A stretch of 64,000 nt of DNA, taken from contig NZ_FOHO01000004.1 in NCBI RefSeq assembly GCF_900111675.1, forward strand, positions 289,786 through 353,785, read 5' to 3'. The translations under genes and the position numbers were made by a program. This document shows positions 50,367-59,081 of the stretch, piece by piece. The stretch comes from Paracoccus homiensis (GTDB taxonomy: Bacteria; Pseudomonadota; Alphaproteobacteria; Rhodobacterales; Rhodobacteraceae). How positions within the stretch are numbered: the stretch's first letter is position 1; each line of letters begins with the position of its first letter. The notes under the pieces were generated by a model that saw nothing but the letters and a program-made list of their open reading frames with translations, made no database searches and was not told where the DNA came from.

Positions 50367-51650
50367 CTACAGAATCGAGGGCAGCCACAGGGCCAGCCCC
50401 GGCAGGGCGATCAGCGCCGCGATCATGCAGATCATGACCAGCACATAGGGGATCGCGCCCATGATGACATCGTTGATCGAGCCGCTTTTTCGCGCGCCTT
50501 GCACCACGAACAGGTTCAGGCCGACGGGCGGGGTGATCAGCGCCATCTCGATCAGGACGATCATCAGGACGCCGAACCAGACCTTGTCATAGCCCAGCCC
50601 CGCCATGATCGGCACGACGATGGGGATGGTCGCGACCATCAGCGACAGCGTCTCGATGAAGAAGCCCAGCACCAGGTACAGCGCGATGACCAGCAGCAGC
50701 GTGCCGAAGGGGGACAGGCCCGATCCCTCGATCATCTCGGTCAGCTGCCGTCCCAGCCCCGCCGAGGTCATGGCGAAGTTCAGGAAGGACGCGCCCGCCA
50801 CGACCAGCATGATCATCGCGGAAATGCGGATCGTGCCGTGTAGCGCCTGTGCCATCGCGCGCGGACCCAGACCGTCGCCCAGGAAGATCGCGATCAGCCC
50901 GGCCATGACGACGCCGATCGCGGCGCTTTCGGTGGGCGTGGCCCAGCCCGCATAGATCGAGCCGATGACCACCGCGAACAGCAGGATGATCGGCACCAGC
51001 TGGACCAGGCTATTCGCGCGTTCGGACCAGCCGAAGCTGCGCGACGGCCCGCCCAGATGCGGGCGCGCAAGGCAGATCGCGGCGGTGACGGCGATGAAGG
51101 CCAGCGCCATCAGCAGCCCCGGGATCAGCCCTGCCGAGAACAGGCGCGGGATCGAGGTTTCCGTCAGGAAGCCATAGACGATCAGGTTGATCGAGGGCGG
51201 GATCAGGATGCCAAGCGTGCCGCCCGCCGCGATCGCGCCGGAAAACAGGCGCGGATCGTAGTTCAGCTTCTCGGCCTGCGGCATGGCGACGGTGGCCACG
51301 GTCGCGGCGGTCGCCACCGACGATCCCGACGTGGCCGAGAACATCGTCGCGGTCGCGATATTGGCATGGACCAGCCCGCCCGGCAGCCAGGACAGCCACT
51401 TGTCCAGCGCCGCATAGGTGCGTTCGGCGACGCCCCCGCGCACCAGGATCTCGCCCAGCAGGACGAACAGCGGAATGGCGATCAGGGTCGAGGAGTTCGA
51501 CGCCGACCAGATCACCTGTCCCAGCCCGCGCAGCAACGGGAAGGCGGAATAGAATTCGCCCACGCCGATGCCCAGGATGAACAGGACGATGCCGACGGGG
51601 ATCGACAGGGCCATCAGGCCCAGAAGGGAAATCGCGACGGTCCAGATCAT
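50367..51650 (-). CDS. TRAP transporter large permease (DctM)
   Basis: A 427-residue membrane protein with about 12 helices and DctM motifs (SIPLFVLLGEILVRGGVAER-type segment IAIPLFVLLGEILVRGGVA, GGTLGILIPPSINLIVYGFL, TPTESAAIGVVMAG). It overlaps the small permease by four bases. With its partners it imports the substrate of the oxoprolinase operon. Confidence 0.93.
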   Translation of the reverse strand: MIWTVAISLLGLMALSIPVGIVLFILGIGVGEFYSAFPLLRGLGQVIWSASNSSTLIAIPLFVLLGEILVRGGVAERTYAALDKWLSWLPGGLVHANIATATMFSATSGSSVATAATVATVAMPQAEKLNYDPRLFSGAIAAGGTLGILIPPSINLIVYGFLTETSIPRLFSAGLIPGLLMALAFIAVTAAICLARPHLGGPSRSFGWSERANSLVQLVPIILLFAVVIGSIYAGWATPTESAAIGVVMAGLIAIFLGDGLGPRAMAQALHGTIRISAMIMLVVAGASFLNFAMTSAGLGRQLTEMIEGSGLSPFGTLLLVIALYLVLGFFIETLSLMVATIPIVVPIMAGLGYDKVWFGVLMIVLIEMALITPPVGLNLFVVQGARKSGSINDVIMGAIPYVLVMICMIAALIALPGLALWLPSIL

Positions 51651-52192
51651 TCCTGCAGCTCCGATCCCATGCCGATGGCGGCGTCGAATTCAGCGCGGCG
51701 GCCCTTGGCCAGGTGCGCGATGCCGATCAGCGACAGCAGCGTCGCCGACAGCGCGAACCACAGCCAGCCCGAGAACCAGATGCCCTGCGGGATCCACAAG
51801 GGCGTTTCCAGCGGGGTATTGGCCCGCGATCCGCGTTCCAGCGTCTTTTGCAGCACCGGCCAGCAATGCCACGCGATCAGCAGCACGACACCGTTGGTGA
51901 CGATCATGGCGAAGATGTCCATCGCCGCCTGCGAAGGCTGCGCCAGCTTCTGGCGCAGCACGTCGATGCGGACATGCGCGCGGTCCAGCAGCGCGCAGGC
52001 CAGGCCCCAGCTTGCGACGGCCGCCATGACATAGCCCGACACCTCGTCCGAGCCGCCAAGCGATCCCCAGCCGAATTTGCGCAGGATCACGTCTGTCAGG
52101 ATGAAGGCGACGGTCAGCAGCAGCGCGACCCCGAGGATCAGCGCGACGATACGGTTGGCGCGCCGAAGCGCGCCATGCAATGCATCTGTCAT
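51647..52192 (-). CDS. TRAP transporter small permease (DctQ)
   Basis: A 181-residue, four-helix protein with ILGVALLLTVAFILTDVILR and WGLACALLDRAHVRIDVLR, typical of DctQ. Located between the binding protein and the large permease as usual for TRAP operons. Confidence 0.92.
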   Translation of the reverse strand: MTDALHGALRRANRIVALILGVALLLTVAFILTDVILRKFGWGSLGGSDEVSGYVMAAVASWGLACALLDRAHVRIDVLRQKLAQPSQAAMDIFAMIVTNGVVLLIAWHCWPVLQKTLERGSRANTPLETPLWIPQGIWFSGWLWFALSATLLSLIGIAHLAKGRRAEFDAAIGMGSELQE

Positions 52193-52207
52193 GGCGGTGG
52201 TCCCGGC

Positions 52208-53242
52208 TTACTGGATCGTCACGCCGACGGCCTGGCCGACGGTCTCGTTCCAGCGCGTGGCCCAGTCCCCGCCCGCGCGTTCCGCCCAGTCGGGCAGGAC
52301 TTCGGTGGTCAGGATCTCGCGCGCGGTTTCGACATCGGCCTCGCTCGGTTCGACCAGCGTCATCGAGGCCGCCTCGCCCGAGGCGCAGTCGCCGGTGCCG
52401 GTCAGGCAGGCGATGTCATTGTCCAGACCGCCCTCGGCTGCGGCCCATGCGGGGGCCTCCAGCCCTTCGGCCACGGCGGATTTCAGCGTCGCCTGCTGGT
52501 CTTCGCTGAAACCGTCGAAGCGGTCGGCGTTCATTGCGATCACGACCGCGTCCCAGCCGCCAAGCGGAATGGTCATCAGCGTGTCGGACACTTCCCACCA
52601 GCCCGCGGAATAGCCCGAGCCCGCGCCGGTCACCGCGCAGTCGATCACGCCTCGTTCCAGCGATCCCGGCACCTCGGAGAAGGCGATGTTGATGCCCTCG
52701 GCGCCAAGCGCCTCGAGGAATTTCGTCGTCATGCGGCCCGAGCCGCGCACCTTCTTGCCCTCCAGATCGGCAAGCGAGGCCACCTCGCCCTTGCAGAAGA
52801 CGACCTGCGGCGGATAGGGCGCGATGCCCAGCACCTCGGCGCCGAAGCGGTCGCGCATGATGTCGTCGACCATCGGGCGGGCGGCCTCGACCATGGCCTG
52901 CGCCTGGGCGGGGGTGGTCGCGACCAGCGGCACGTCCAAGCCTTCCAGCTCGGGCGCGTCGCCCACGGTGTAATCGGCCACCGTCGCGCCCACGTCGAAG
53001 ACGCCGTCGCCCAGCATCCGGTAGACGTCGGATCCGGCGATGCCCATCTGGTCGAAGCTGGTCAGCTGCGCGGTGAATTCACCGTCGGTCAGCTCGGGCA
53101 GCTTCTCGGTCCAGAAGGGGGTCTCGAAGTCCTGATACAGCGGCAGGTTCGACCAGCTGCCGACGATGGCCAGTTCCTCGGCCAGGGTCGGGGTCGCCAT
53201 CAGGGCGGTGCTGGCCAGAAGGGCAAGCGTCGTGCGTTTCAT
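52208..53242 (-). CDS. TRAP transporter solute-binding protein (DctP)
   Basis: A 344-residue periplasmic protein with a signal peptide (MKRTTLALLASTALMATPTL, cleaved after LAE region). DctP features are ADLEGKKVRGSGRMTTKFLE, FSEVPGSLERGVIDCAVTGA and VVIAMNADRFDGFSEDQQAT. The ligand is unknown; the operon suggests 5-oxoproline, D-glutamate or a related lactam/amino acid. It starts 20 bases after the DUF1445 gene. Confidence 0.92.
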   Translation of the reverse strand: MKRTTLALLASTALMATPTLAEELAIVGSWSNLPLYQDFETPFWTEKLPELTDGEFTAQLTSFDQMGIAGSDVYRMLGDGVFDVGATVADYTVGDAPELEGLDVPLVATTPAQAQAMVEAARPMVDDIMRDRFGAEVLGIAPYPPQVVFCKGEVASLADLEGKKVRGSGRMTTKFLEALGAEGINIAFSEVPGSLERGVIDCAVTGAGSGYSAGWWEVSDTLMTIPLGGWDAVVIAMNADRFDGFSEDQQATLKSAVAEGLEAPAWAAAEGGLDNDIACLTGTGDCASGEAASMTLVEPSEADVETAREILTTEVLPDWAERAGGDWATRWNETVGQAVGVTIQ

Positions 53243-53262
53243 GTCATCTCTCCTGTTGGTTC

Positions 53263-54078
53263 TTATAGGTAGACGCCGGTCAGCCGCATCTCTGCGCGGT
53301 CTGCCGGAATGTCGGTGACCAGCATGTGGCCGGGGGCGTGCGTGATCGCCAGCGCGGGGCGGGCGCTGGCGATGGCGGCCTGCGGGGTGACGCCGCAGGC
53401 CCAGAAGACCGGGATGTCGCCGTCGCGGATATCGGGCGCGTCGCCGTAATCGGGCGCGTGGATATCCGCGATCCCGATGCGCGAGGGATCGCCCAGGTGG
53501 ATCGGCGCGCCATGCGCCAGGGGCATCCGCGCGCAGATCTGCACGGCCTCGATCACGTCGGCGGCGGGCATGGCGCGCATGCTGACGACGACCGGCCCGC
53601 CGAAGCGTCCGGCGGGGCGCGTCGGCAGGCTGGTGCGATACATCGGCACGTTGCGGCCCGCATCCTGATGGCGGACGGGAATGCCCGCGCGGGTCAGCGC
53701 ATCCTCGAAGCTGAAGGAGCAGCCGAGCGCGAAGGACACCATGTCGTCCTGCCACAGATCGGCGATGTCGGTCGGCTCGGCCACCAGTTCCCCGTCGCGC
53801 CAGATGCGGTATCGCGGCAGGTCGTGGCGCAGATCGATCCCGTCCCCAAGCGTGGGCAGCGCGGGATCGCCCGGTTCGCCCACCGCCAGCAGCGGGCAGG
53901 GGCGCGGGTTCGACTGGCAGAAGCGCAGGAAATCGGCGGCATCGCTGCCGCGCAGGATCACGAGGTTCGCCTGCAGCGCATCGCCGCCATGCCCCGCCGT
54001 GGGACCGTCGAAGCCGCCCCCGCGGATCTGCGCCCGAAGCAGTCGCGGGTCATGCAGAATGGGGGCGGCGATGGTCAT
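53263..54078 (-). CDS. DUF1445 family protein (putative hydro-lyase / D-glutamate cyclase-like)
   Basis: A 271-residue protein of the DUF1445 family: HGGDALQANLVILRGSDAAD, FCQSNPRPCPLL, DDMVSFALGCSFSFEDAL, FWACGVTPQAAIASARP and TDIPADRAEM. Family members are annotated as putative hydro-lyases, and the domain also occurs in the mitochondrial D-glutamate cyclase protein. Together with PxpABC this suggests D-glutamate to 5-oxoproline to L-glutamate, but the activity of the lone domain is unproven. AGGAGA precedes the ATG at 54078. First gene of the operon. Confidence 0.88.
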   Translation of the reverse strand: MTIAAPILHDPRLLRAQIRGGGFDGPTAGHGGDALQANLVILRGSDAADFLRFCQSNPRPCPLLAVGEPGDPALPTLGDGIDLRHDLPRYRIWRDGELVAEPTDIADLWQDDMVSFALGCSFSFEDALTRAGIPVRHQDAGRNVPMYRTSLPTRPAGRFGGPVVVSMRAMPAADVIEAVQICARMPLAHGAPIHLGDPSRIGIADIHAPDYGDAPDIRDGDIPVFWACGVTPQAAIASARPALAITHAPGHMLVTDIPADRAEMRLTGVYL

Positions 54079-54153
54079 TGCGGTTCTCCTGCTGGGTTCC
54101 GAACAGGATTCAGCAAACCGTCATATCTTATCAATAGTTCATTCATGCCCATT

Positions 54154-54176
54154 ACTGATCGCGCAGCGCGATCAGT
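54154..54176. promoter_or_regulatory. 23-bp palindrome, likely LysR-type binding site
   Basis: ACTGATCGCGC and GCGCGATCAGT are perfect inverted arms around a single A, and contain a T-N11-A core (TCGCGCAGCGCGA). It overlaps the stop of the LysR gene and lies about 76-98 bases upstream of the first operon gene, the normal place for a LysR activator site. No T-run follows, so a terminator is unlikely. Confidence 0.6.
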
Positions 54177-55053
54177 GGGCGGCGGCATCCAGCGCGGCGC
54201 GGGTCACCTCGCGGCCGATATCCTCGTTCCGCTCGGGCATGAAACAGATCGCGAAATCCAGGTCGGGCAGGCGGGCGGCCTCGCGCGTCGGGATCTCCTC
54301 GATGCCGACATGGGGCCAGGCGCGGACGATGTCGTGTGGGATCGTTCCGATGCCGAAACCCTGCCCGACCAGATGCAGCACCGTCGCCAGCGAGGCCGAC
54401 CCGTGCACCGCCACCGCCTGCCTGCGCCCCGGCGACAGCAGGTCCAGAACCCGCCGGTGGGGCAGGGTCGATTTCGGAAAGGACACGATCGGCTGCGCGG
54501 CAAGATCGTCGATGCCCGCCGGGTGGGGCAGGGAAAAATGCGCGGGTGCGGCGAACCAGCCAAGCGTCACCGGCGGCAAGGGCGACAGATGCACTCCGCG
54601 CGGTGCCTGATCGCGCAGCAGGATCGCCACATCCAGCACGTCATCGGTCAGCATCTGCGCCATCTGTTCCGAGGTGTCGACGGAAATCTCGAAGCGCAAC
54701 AGCGGGTGGCGGGCGCGCAGATCCGTCAGCAGGCGGGGCAGGATGGTATGCGTCATCGTCTCGGCCACGCCCAGTCGCACGACCCCTGCCATGACGCCCT
54801 GTGTCAGTTCGTCCAGAATGCGGTCGCGTTGGGCGATGAGGATCTCGGCCTCTTCGACCAAGCGGCGGCCGGGGGCGGTCAGCCGCACGCCGCGTCCGTC
54901 GCGTTCGAAGATGGTGATGCGCATCCGGCTTTCCAGATGACGCACGCGACGCGAGATCGCCGATTGCGCCAGCCCCGTCGCGTCCGATGCCGCACGAAAG
55001 CCGCCATGGCGCACGATGGCGCGGATGATGTCAATGTCACGAAAGCCGAACAT
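54172..55053 (-). CDS. LysR-family transcriptional regulator
   Basis: A 293-residue LysR regulator: N-terminal helix-turn-helix (IIRAIVRHGGFRAASDATGL, AQSAISRRVRHLESRM) and a periplasmic-binding-like effector domain (VRLGVAETMTHTILPRLLTD, LLRFEISVDTSEQMAQML). The ATG at 55053 gives the standard N-terminus. It lies upstream of, and on the same strand as, the oxoproline operon, with a 93-base gap that contains a palindrome and AT-rich promoter sequence. Confidence 0.9.
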   Translation of the reverse strand: MFGFRDIDIIRAIVRHGGFRAASDATGLAQSAISRRVRHLESRMRITIFERDGRGVRLTAPGRRLVEEAEILIAQRDRILDELTQGVMAGVVRLGVAETMTHTILPRLLTDLRARHPLLRFEISVDTSEQMAQMLTDDVLDVAILLRDQAPRGVHLSPLPPVTLGWFAAPAHFSLPHPAGIDDLAAQPIVSFPKSTLPHRRVLDLLSPGRRQAVAVHGSASLATVLHLVGQGFGIGTIPHDIVRAWPHVGIEEIPTREAARLPDLDFAICFMPERNEDIGREVTRAALDAAAH

Positions 55054-55157
55054 GCCCCGACCCTGAGCGCCTGTCGCAGGGAAGGTCAAGCCACGCCGGA
55101 TATTGAAATGCCTGACGCGCGGGGGCGCGGCAGGCAAAACGGGCCTTGGGGCCGGGA

Positions 55158-57209
55158 TCAGTTCTGGGCAGTCTGCATCAGATCGGTGATGCGACGCACC
55201 GCAGCGCGGCGGTTTTCGCGGATATCACCTTCCTGGCGGATTTTCGGGAACTGTTCGCCATAGCCCTGCACCACCATGTTTTCCGGCGGCACGTCGAAAT
55301 ATTCGGTCAGGGCCAGCGCCACGGATTCGGCCCGGCGGTCCGACAAGGCAAGGTTCGCCGCGTCCGAACCGACGGTGTCGGTATGACCCTCGATCAGAAA
55401 GATTTCGCGCGGGTTCTGGGCGACGGCGTCACGGATGACATTGCCCAGATTCGACAGTTCCTTGGCCTGGTCCGACTTGATCGCCGCCGAGCCGGTTTCG
55501 AATGTCACCGCATCGATATCGACCGGCGCCACCAGCGAACGGACCTGCGGGATGTCGCGGATCTGCGCCAGCGTAAAGCGGCGATCCACCTGCGATTCCC
55601 GCAGCAAGGCGTCGCGCAGGTCCTGCTCGTTCAGTTGCGTGGCCGAAACTGCACTGGTCTGTGCCGGGGCGGGCAACTGGGCGATGTCGACTGGCTCTGC
55701 CGTGGTGTCGTCGATCAGGCGGACCGATTGACCGTCTGCCGAAACAAGCGTCCGGCGCAGGACGCGCAGATCGGCGTCACGGATCGTGACGACCTTGCTG
55801 CCATCGGCGCGGGTCACCACCGTGCGCGACGAGCCGTCGTCGAAATTCTCGGTCGATACGGTCGAGCCGGGCTGACGCAGCAACGCGACCTCATCCTTGA
55901 TGACCTGGCGGCTGCCGTCCTGACGGGTCACGACCACGCGGTCGGGGGTGCTGAGCTCGACCTGACGGTTGTTGTTCAGCATCGCGCCGACGGCGACCCC
56001 ACCCAGACCCAGCAGCAGGGCCTTGGTCAGATCATTGTCGTCATCGTCATCTTCGCGCGTGGCCTGCTGCTGATTTGCGGCACCGGCCAGCGCATCGCGC
56101 AGATTTGCGGTGAAATCCTCGCCCGACGAGCGGCTGTTTTCCTCGGTCACCTGTTCCTCGGTGACCTCGCCGCCGGCCTCGTCGTCCAGCGCGGCTGCGG
56201 TGGGTGCCTGGGTGTTGTTGGCGGCTTCGGTTGCGGCCTCGGTTTCGGTTGCGCCCTGTTCCGGCGCCTGCTGCTCAGCCGCCTGTTGCTGGGTCGGTTT
56301 CGGCGCCGGGTCTTGCTGCTGTTGCGGCTTTGCGGCGGGCTTGGTCTGATCCGAATTTGCGGCTGCTTCTGCGGCCAGTGCCTCTTCAAGGCTGGGTTCT
56401 TCGGTCGGGGCCGCCGTCTCGGTCTGCGCAGGGGCGTCTGCCTCGGCCGGGGCGGGCTGAGCGTCGGTCACTTCGGGCTGGGCCGGGGTCTCTGCCTGTG
56501 CGTCCGGGGCTGCCGTTTCGGGCTGGTCCTGCTGGGCTTCTTCGGCCAGCGCCGCACCCAGATCATCCGCGGCCGGGTCTTCCGCGGCCTCGGGGGCTTC
56601 GGTCATCTCGGCGTCGGTTGCAGGGGCCTGTTCAGCGGGGGCAGGCTCGACCGGTGCCTCGGCCATGGGGGCGGCGGGTTCCGGTGCTTCGGCCTCTGGT
56701 GCCAAGGGCGCCTCGGCCTGAGCTTCTGGCTCAGCCTGCCGGTCCAGTTCCGCAGCCAGTGCATCTTCCAGTTCCTGAGCATCATCTGCGGCAGGGGCTT
56801 CGGCATTTTCTGCGGGCGCGGCCTCTGCGGCAGTGGGGGCGGGCGCTTCCGCCACCGGGGCGGGCGCCTCTGCGGCATCCGTCGTGGCGGGGGCTTCCGC
56901 GTCCGCCTCTGGCATCGCTTCGGCTTCAACCTCGGCGTCAGGCGTGGCGGGGGCGTCGGCTGCGGGCGCTGCCTCGGCCTCCATTGCCTCGGCGGCTTTT
57001 TCGGTCAGTGCCGCGGCCGGGTCGCAATCGGCACCTGCCTCGCAGGGCTGCGTGGCCTCGGGGATCTGTTCGGGCGCGTCGGCGGCGGGCTGCTGCTGCT
57101 GTTGTGCCTCGCCCTCTTGGGGGGCTTGCGCCTGTGCCATGACGGCATGCGGCGCCAACAGCGACAGACATGCCGCGATAGCTGTGGTGTTCTGGATAAT
57201 GCGGCGCAT
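55158..57209 (-). CDS. OmpA-family protein with long Ala/Pro/Glu-rich stalk
   Basis: A 683-residue protein. A signal peptide (IAACLSLLAPHAVMAQAQ) is followed by a stalk of about 350 residues rich in Ala, Glu, Pro and Gln. Next come an acidic cluster REDDDDDND, one hydrophobic segment (ALLLGLGGVAVGAML) and a small beta region with repeated TRQDGSRQV and TRADGSKVV. The C-terminal OmpA peptidoglycan-binding domain contains FLIEGHTDTVGSDAANLALS and RRAESVALAL. It should anchor the envelope to peptidoglycan. The stalk length is well above that of ordinary OmpA proteins. GAGGAG precedes the ATG at 57209. It is not obviously tied to its neighbours. Confidence 0.87.
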   Translation of the reverse strand: MRRIIQNTTAIAACLSLLAPHAVMAQAQAPQEGEAQQQQQPAADAPEQIPEATQPCEAGADCDPAAALTEKAAEAMEAEAAPAADAPATPDAEVEAEAMPEADAEAPATTDAAEAPAPVAEAPAPTAAEAAPAENAEAPAADDAQELEDALAAELDRQAEPEAQAEAPLAPEAEAPEPAAPMAEAPVEPAPAEQAPATDAEMTEAPEAAEDPAADDLGAALAEEAQQDQPETAAPDAQAETPAQPEVTDAQPAPAEADAPAQTETAAPTEEPSLEEALAAEAAANSDQTKPAAKPQQQQDPAPKPTQQQAAEQQAPEQGATETEAATEAANNTQAPTAAALDDEAGGEVTEEQVTEENSRSSGEDFTANLRDALAGAANQQQATREDDDDDNDLTKALLLGLGGVAVGAMLNNNRQVELSTPDRVVVTRQDGSRQVIKDEVALLRQPGSTVSTENFDDGSSRTVVTRADGSKVVTIRDADLRVLRRTLVSADGQSVRLIDDTTAEPVDIAQLPAPAQTSAVSATQLNEQDLRDALLRESQVDRRFTLAQIRDIPQVRSLVAPVDIDAVTFETGSAAIKSDQAKELSNLGNVIRDAVAQNPREIFLIEGHTDTVGSDAANLALSDRRAESVALALTEYFDVPPENMVVQGYGEQFPKIRQEGDIRENRRAAVRRITDLMQTAQN

Positions 57210-57409
57210 GGCTGCTCCTCTCCTGCCAGAATGGCGTTGCGTGGCGTCACAACCACGAGGGTCGAGAGTGGTTCCAAAGTGCCGATCAAGCCTGCGTCAT
57301 TCCGCCGATCCCGGCCAATGTACCGCGTGGGGGCAGGGCGTGCAGAAGACCGTGTCAACAGTCGCTTGCCCCAACGCGGGCAAGTGTTTAAACGTCGTCA
57401 CGCGCACCT

Positions 57410-57483
57410 GGCCCCTTAGCTCAACTGGATAGAGCAGTCGACTTCTAATCGACAGGTTGAGGGTTCGATTCCTTCAGGGGTCG
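57410..57483 (+). tRNA. tRNA-Arg (anticodon TCT)
   Basis: A full cloverleaf: 7-bp acceptor stem (GGCCCCT with AGGGGTC, one G-T pair), D-arm GCTCAACTGGATAGAGC, anticodon stem GTCGA/TCGAC around loop CTTCTAA, and T-loop TTCGATT on a 5-bp stem. The anticodon TCT reads AGA codons (and AGG by wobble), which are rare in this GC-rich DNA. CCA is not encoded. Confidence 0.95.
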
Positions 57484-57502
57484 CGTGCGAGTTTTCGTTC
57501 CG

Positions 57503-58969
57503 TCAGGCAAAAGCCGCGCGGTCGATCAGGTCGATCCCGCGCGGGATGTCGGCCGCCTGGATCGAGCTGAATCCCAGACGGAACAGCGGGCAGGGATCGG
57601 GCGGGGTCTCGAAGAACACGCCGCCGGGTTCGATCAGCACGCTGTCCCTGGTCAGCCGATCCGCCAGTTCGATGCTTTCCAGCCCGTCGGGACCACGCAG
57701 CCAGATGCTGGACCCGCCCGAGGCGGCCGCGCCCTCGATCTTCAACGAAGATGCGGCAAGGGCCTGTTCCAGAATGGCGCGGCGTTCCTTCATCGCCTGA
57801 CGCAGCCGGACGATATGGGCATCATAGTGACCAAGGGCCAGAAAATAGGCGGTGATGCGCTGTAGATGGCTGGGCGGATGGCGCAGCATGATGGACCGCA
57901 GCGCACGGGCCTTGGCGATCAGTTCCGCCGGGGCGACCATGTAACCGATGCGCAGGCCCGGAAACAGCGATTTGGAAAAGCTGCCCAGATAGATCACGCG
58001 GCCTTCCTGATCCAGCGACTTCAGGGCCGGGGCCGGGGGCGCCAGATAGGCCATCTCGAAATCATAGTCGTCCTCGATGATCAGAAAGTCGCGGTGGCCC
58101 GCCAGTTCGATCATCTCGCGCCGACGCGACAGGGGCATGGTCGCGCCCGTCGGAATGTGATGGCTGGGGGTCGCGATCACCAGGCGCGTGTTGCCTGGCA
58201 GATCGCAGGGCCGCATCCCGCGGTCATCGACCGGCATGAAAGTGGTCGGGCTTTGCGCGCGCCGGAGGGTTTCGGCGAAATCGGGATAGCCGGGTTCCTC
58301 AGTCACGGCCAGCCGGTCGGCGCGTGCCAGCAGCTCGACCGCCAGAAACAGGGCGTTCTGGGCCCCAAGCGTGACAAGCACCTCATCGGGGCGGGCGGTG
58401 ATTCCGCGCCGGGGCAGCGTGTTCGAACAGATGTAATCCAGCAGCAGCGGGTCGTCTGCGCCGTAACGGTCGGCGGCCAGATCCCCGAAATCGCGGGTGC
58501 CAAGCGCACGGCGGGCGCAATCGCGCCAGGCCCCGTGATCGAACAGACTGGGATCGGCCTGCCCATAGATGAAGGGATAGCGGAAATCGCGCCAGTTCGC
58601 GGGCTTGCGGATGATCCGGCGCGGCATCTGGTGATCCGACAGCCATGTCCGCCAGTCCGGCGGATGCTCGTTCTGGCGAATTTCGGCGGTGCGCAGGCGG
58701 CGATGCGGCACGGTTGCCGCCACCGCGATCCCGGAACGCGGAATCGTCTGAAGATAGCCCTGCGCCACCAGATCCTGATAGACCAGCGACACCGTCATCC
58801 GCGACAGGCCAAGCGCCTGCGCCAGGTGACGGCTTGAGGGCAGGCGCGTCTCCGGTCGGGCGCGGGTTTCCAGAATTGCCCGCACAATGGCGGCGGCAAG
58901 CTGCCCCTGCAGCGTCGGCGCATCACTTTTGCGCAGAAAGATGATGTCGGGCGGGATACGGCTGTGCAT
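57503..58969 (-). CDS. tauR: MocR-type regulator of taurine use (GntR-aminotransferase fusion)
   Basis: A 488-residue fusion. The N-terminal GntR winged helix (RLPSSRHLAQALGLSRMTVS, VYQDLVAQGYLQTIPRSGIA) is joined to a class I aminotransferase-like domain. That domain contains IIEDDYDFEMAY and the PLP lysine in LGSFSKSLFPGLRIGYM. It is divergent from tauKLM and two CTGGAC repeats lie between them, so this is most likely TauR, the taurine-responsive activator of the Rhodobacter type. One repeat begins at the base directly upstream of its start codon, suggesting autorepression. Confidence 0.88.
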   Translation of the reverse strand: MHSRIPPDIIFLRKSDAPTLQGQLAAAIVRAILETRARPETRLPSSRHLAQALGLSRMTVSLVYQDLVAQGYLQTIPRSGIAVAATVPHRRLRTAEIRQNEHPPDWRTWLSDHQMPRRIIRKPANWRDFRYPFIYGQADPSLFDHGAWRDCARRALGTRDFGDLAADRYGADDPLLLDYICSNTLPRRGITARPDEVLVTLGAQNALFLAVELLARADRLAVTEEPGYPDFAETLRRAQSPTTFMPVDDRGMRPCDLPGNTRLVIATPSHHIPTGATMPLSRRREMIELAGHRDFLIIEDDYDFEMAYLAPPAPALKSLDQEGRVIYLGSFSKSLFPGLRIGYMVAPAELIAKARALRSIMLRHPPSHLQRITAYFLALGHYDAHIVRLRQAMKERRAILEQALAASSLKIEGAAASGGSSIWLRGPDGLESIELADRLTRDSVLIEPGGVFFETPPDPCPLFRLGFSSIQAADIPRGIDLIDRAAFA

Positions 58970-59001
58970 CTGGACCTAACGACAGTTTCAACTGGACATA
59001 T
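58970..59001 (+). promoter_or_regulatory. tauR box: TauR-type direct repeats
   Basis: CTGGACCTAA (58970-58979) and CTGGACATAT (58992-59001) are 22 bases apart, two helical turns. TauR of Rhodobacter is known to act at direct repeats of the form CTGGACYTAA. The pair is 81-112 bases upstream of tauK. Confidence 0.8.
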
Positions 59002-59081
59002 CCAGAAGCGCGGCAAGCTGCAACATTCCCGGCACAAACCACGCTGCGATCAACGCGGCTATTTGCAACAGGGAAAAACCG

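Noticed and set aside
57365..57384. Hairpin CTTGCCC/GGGCAAG before the tRNA as a terminator
   Set aside because: No T-run on either strand and no gene ends nearby in the right orientation.
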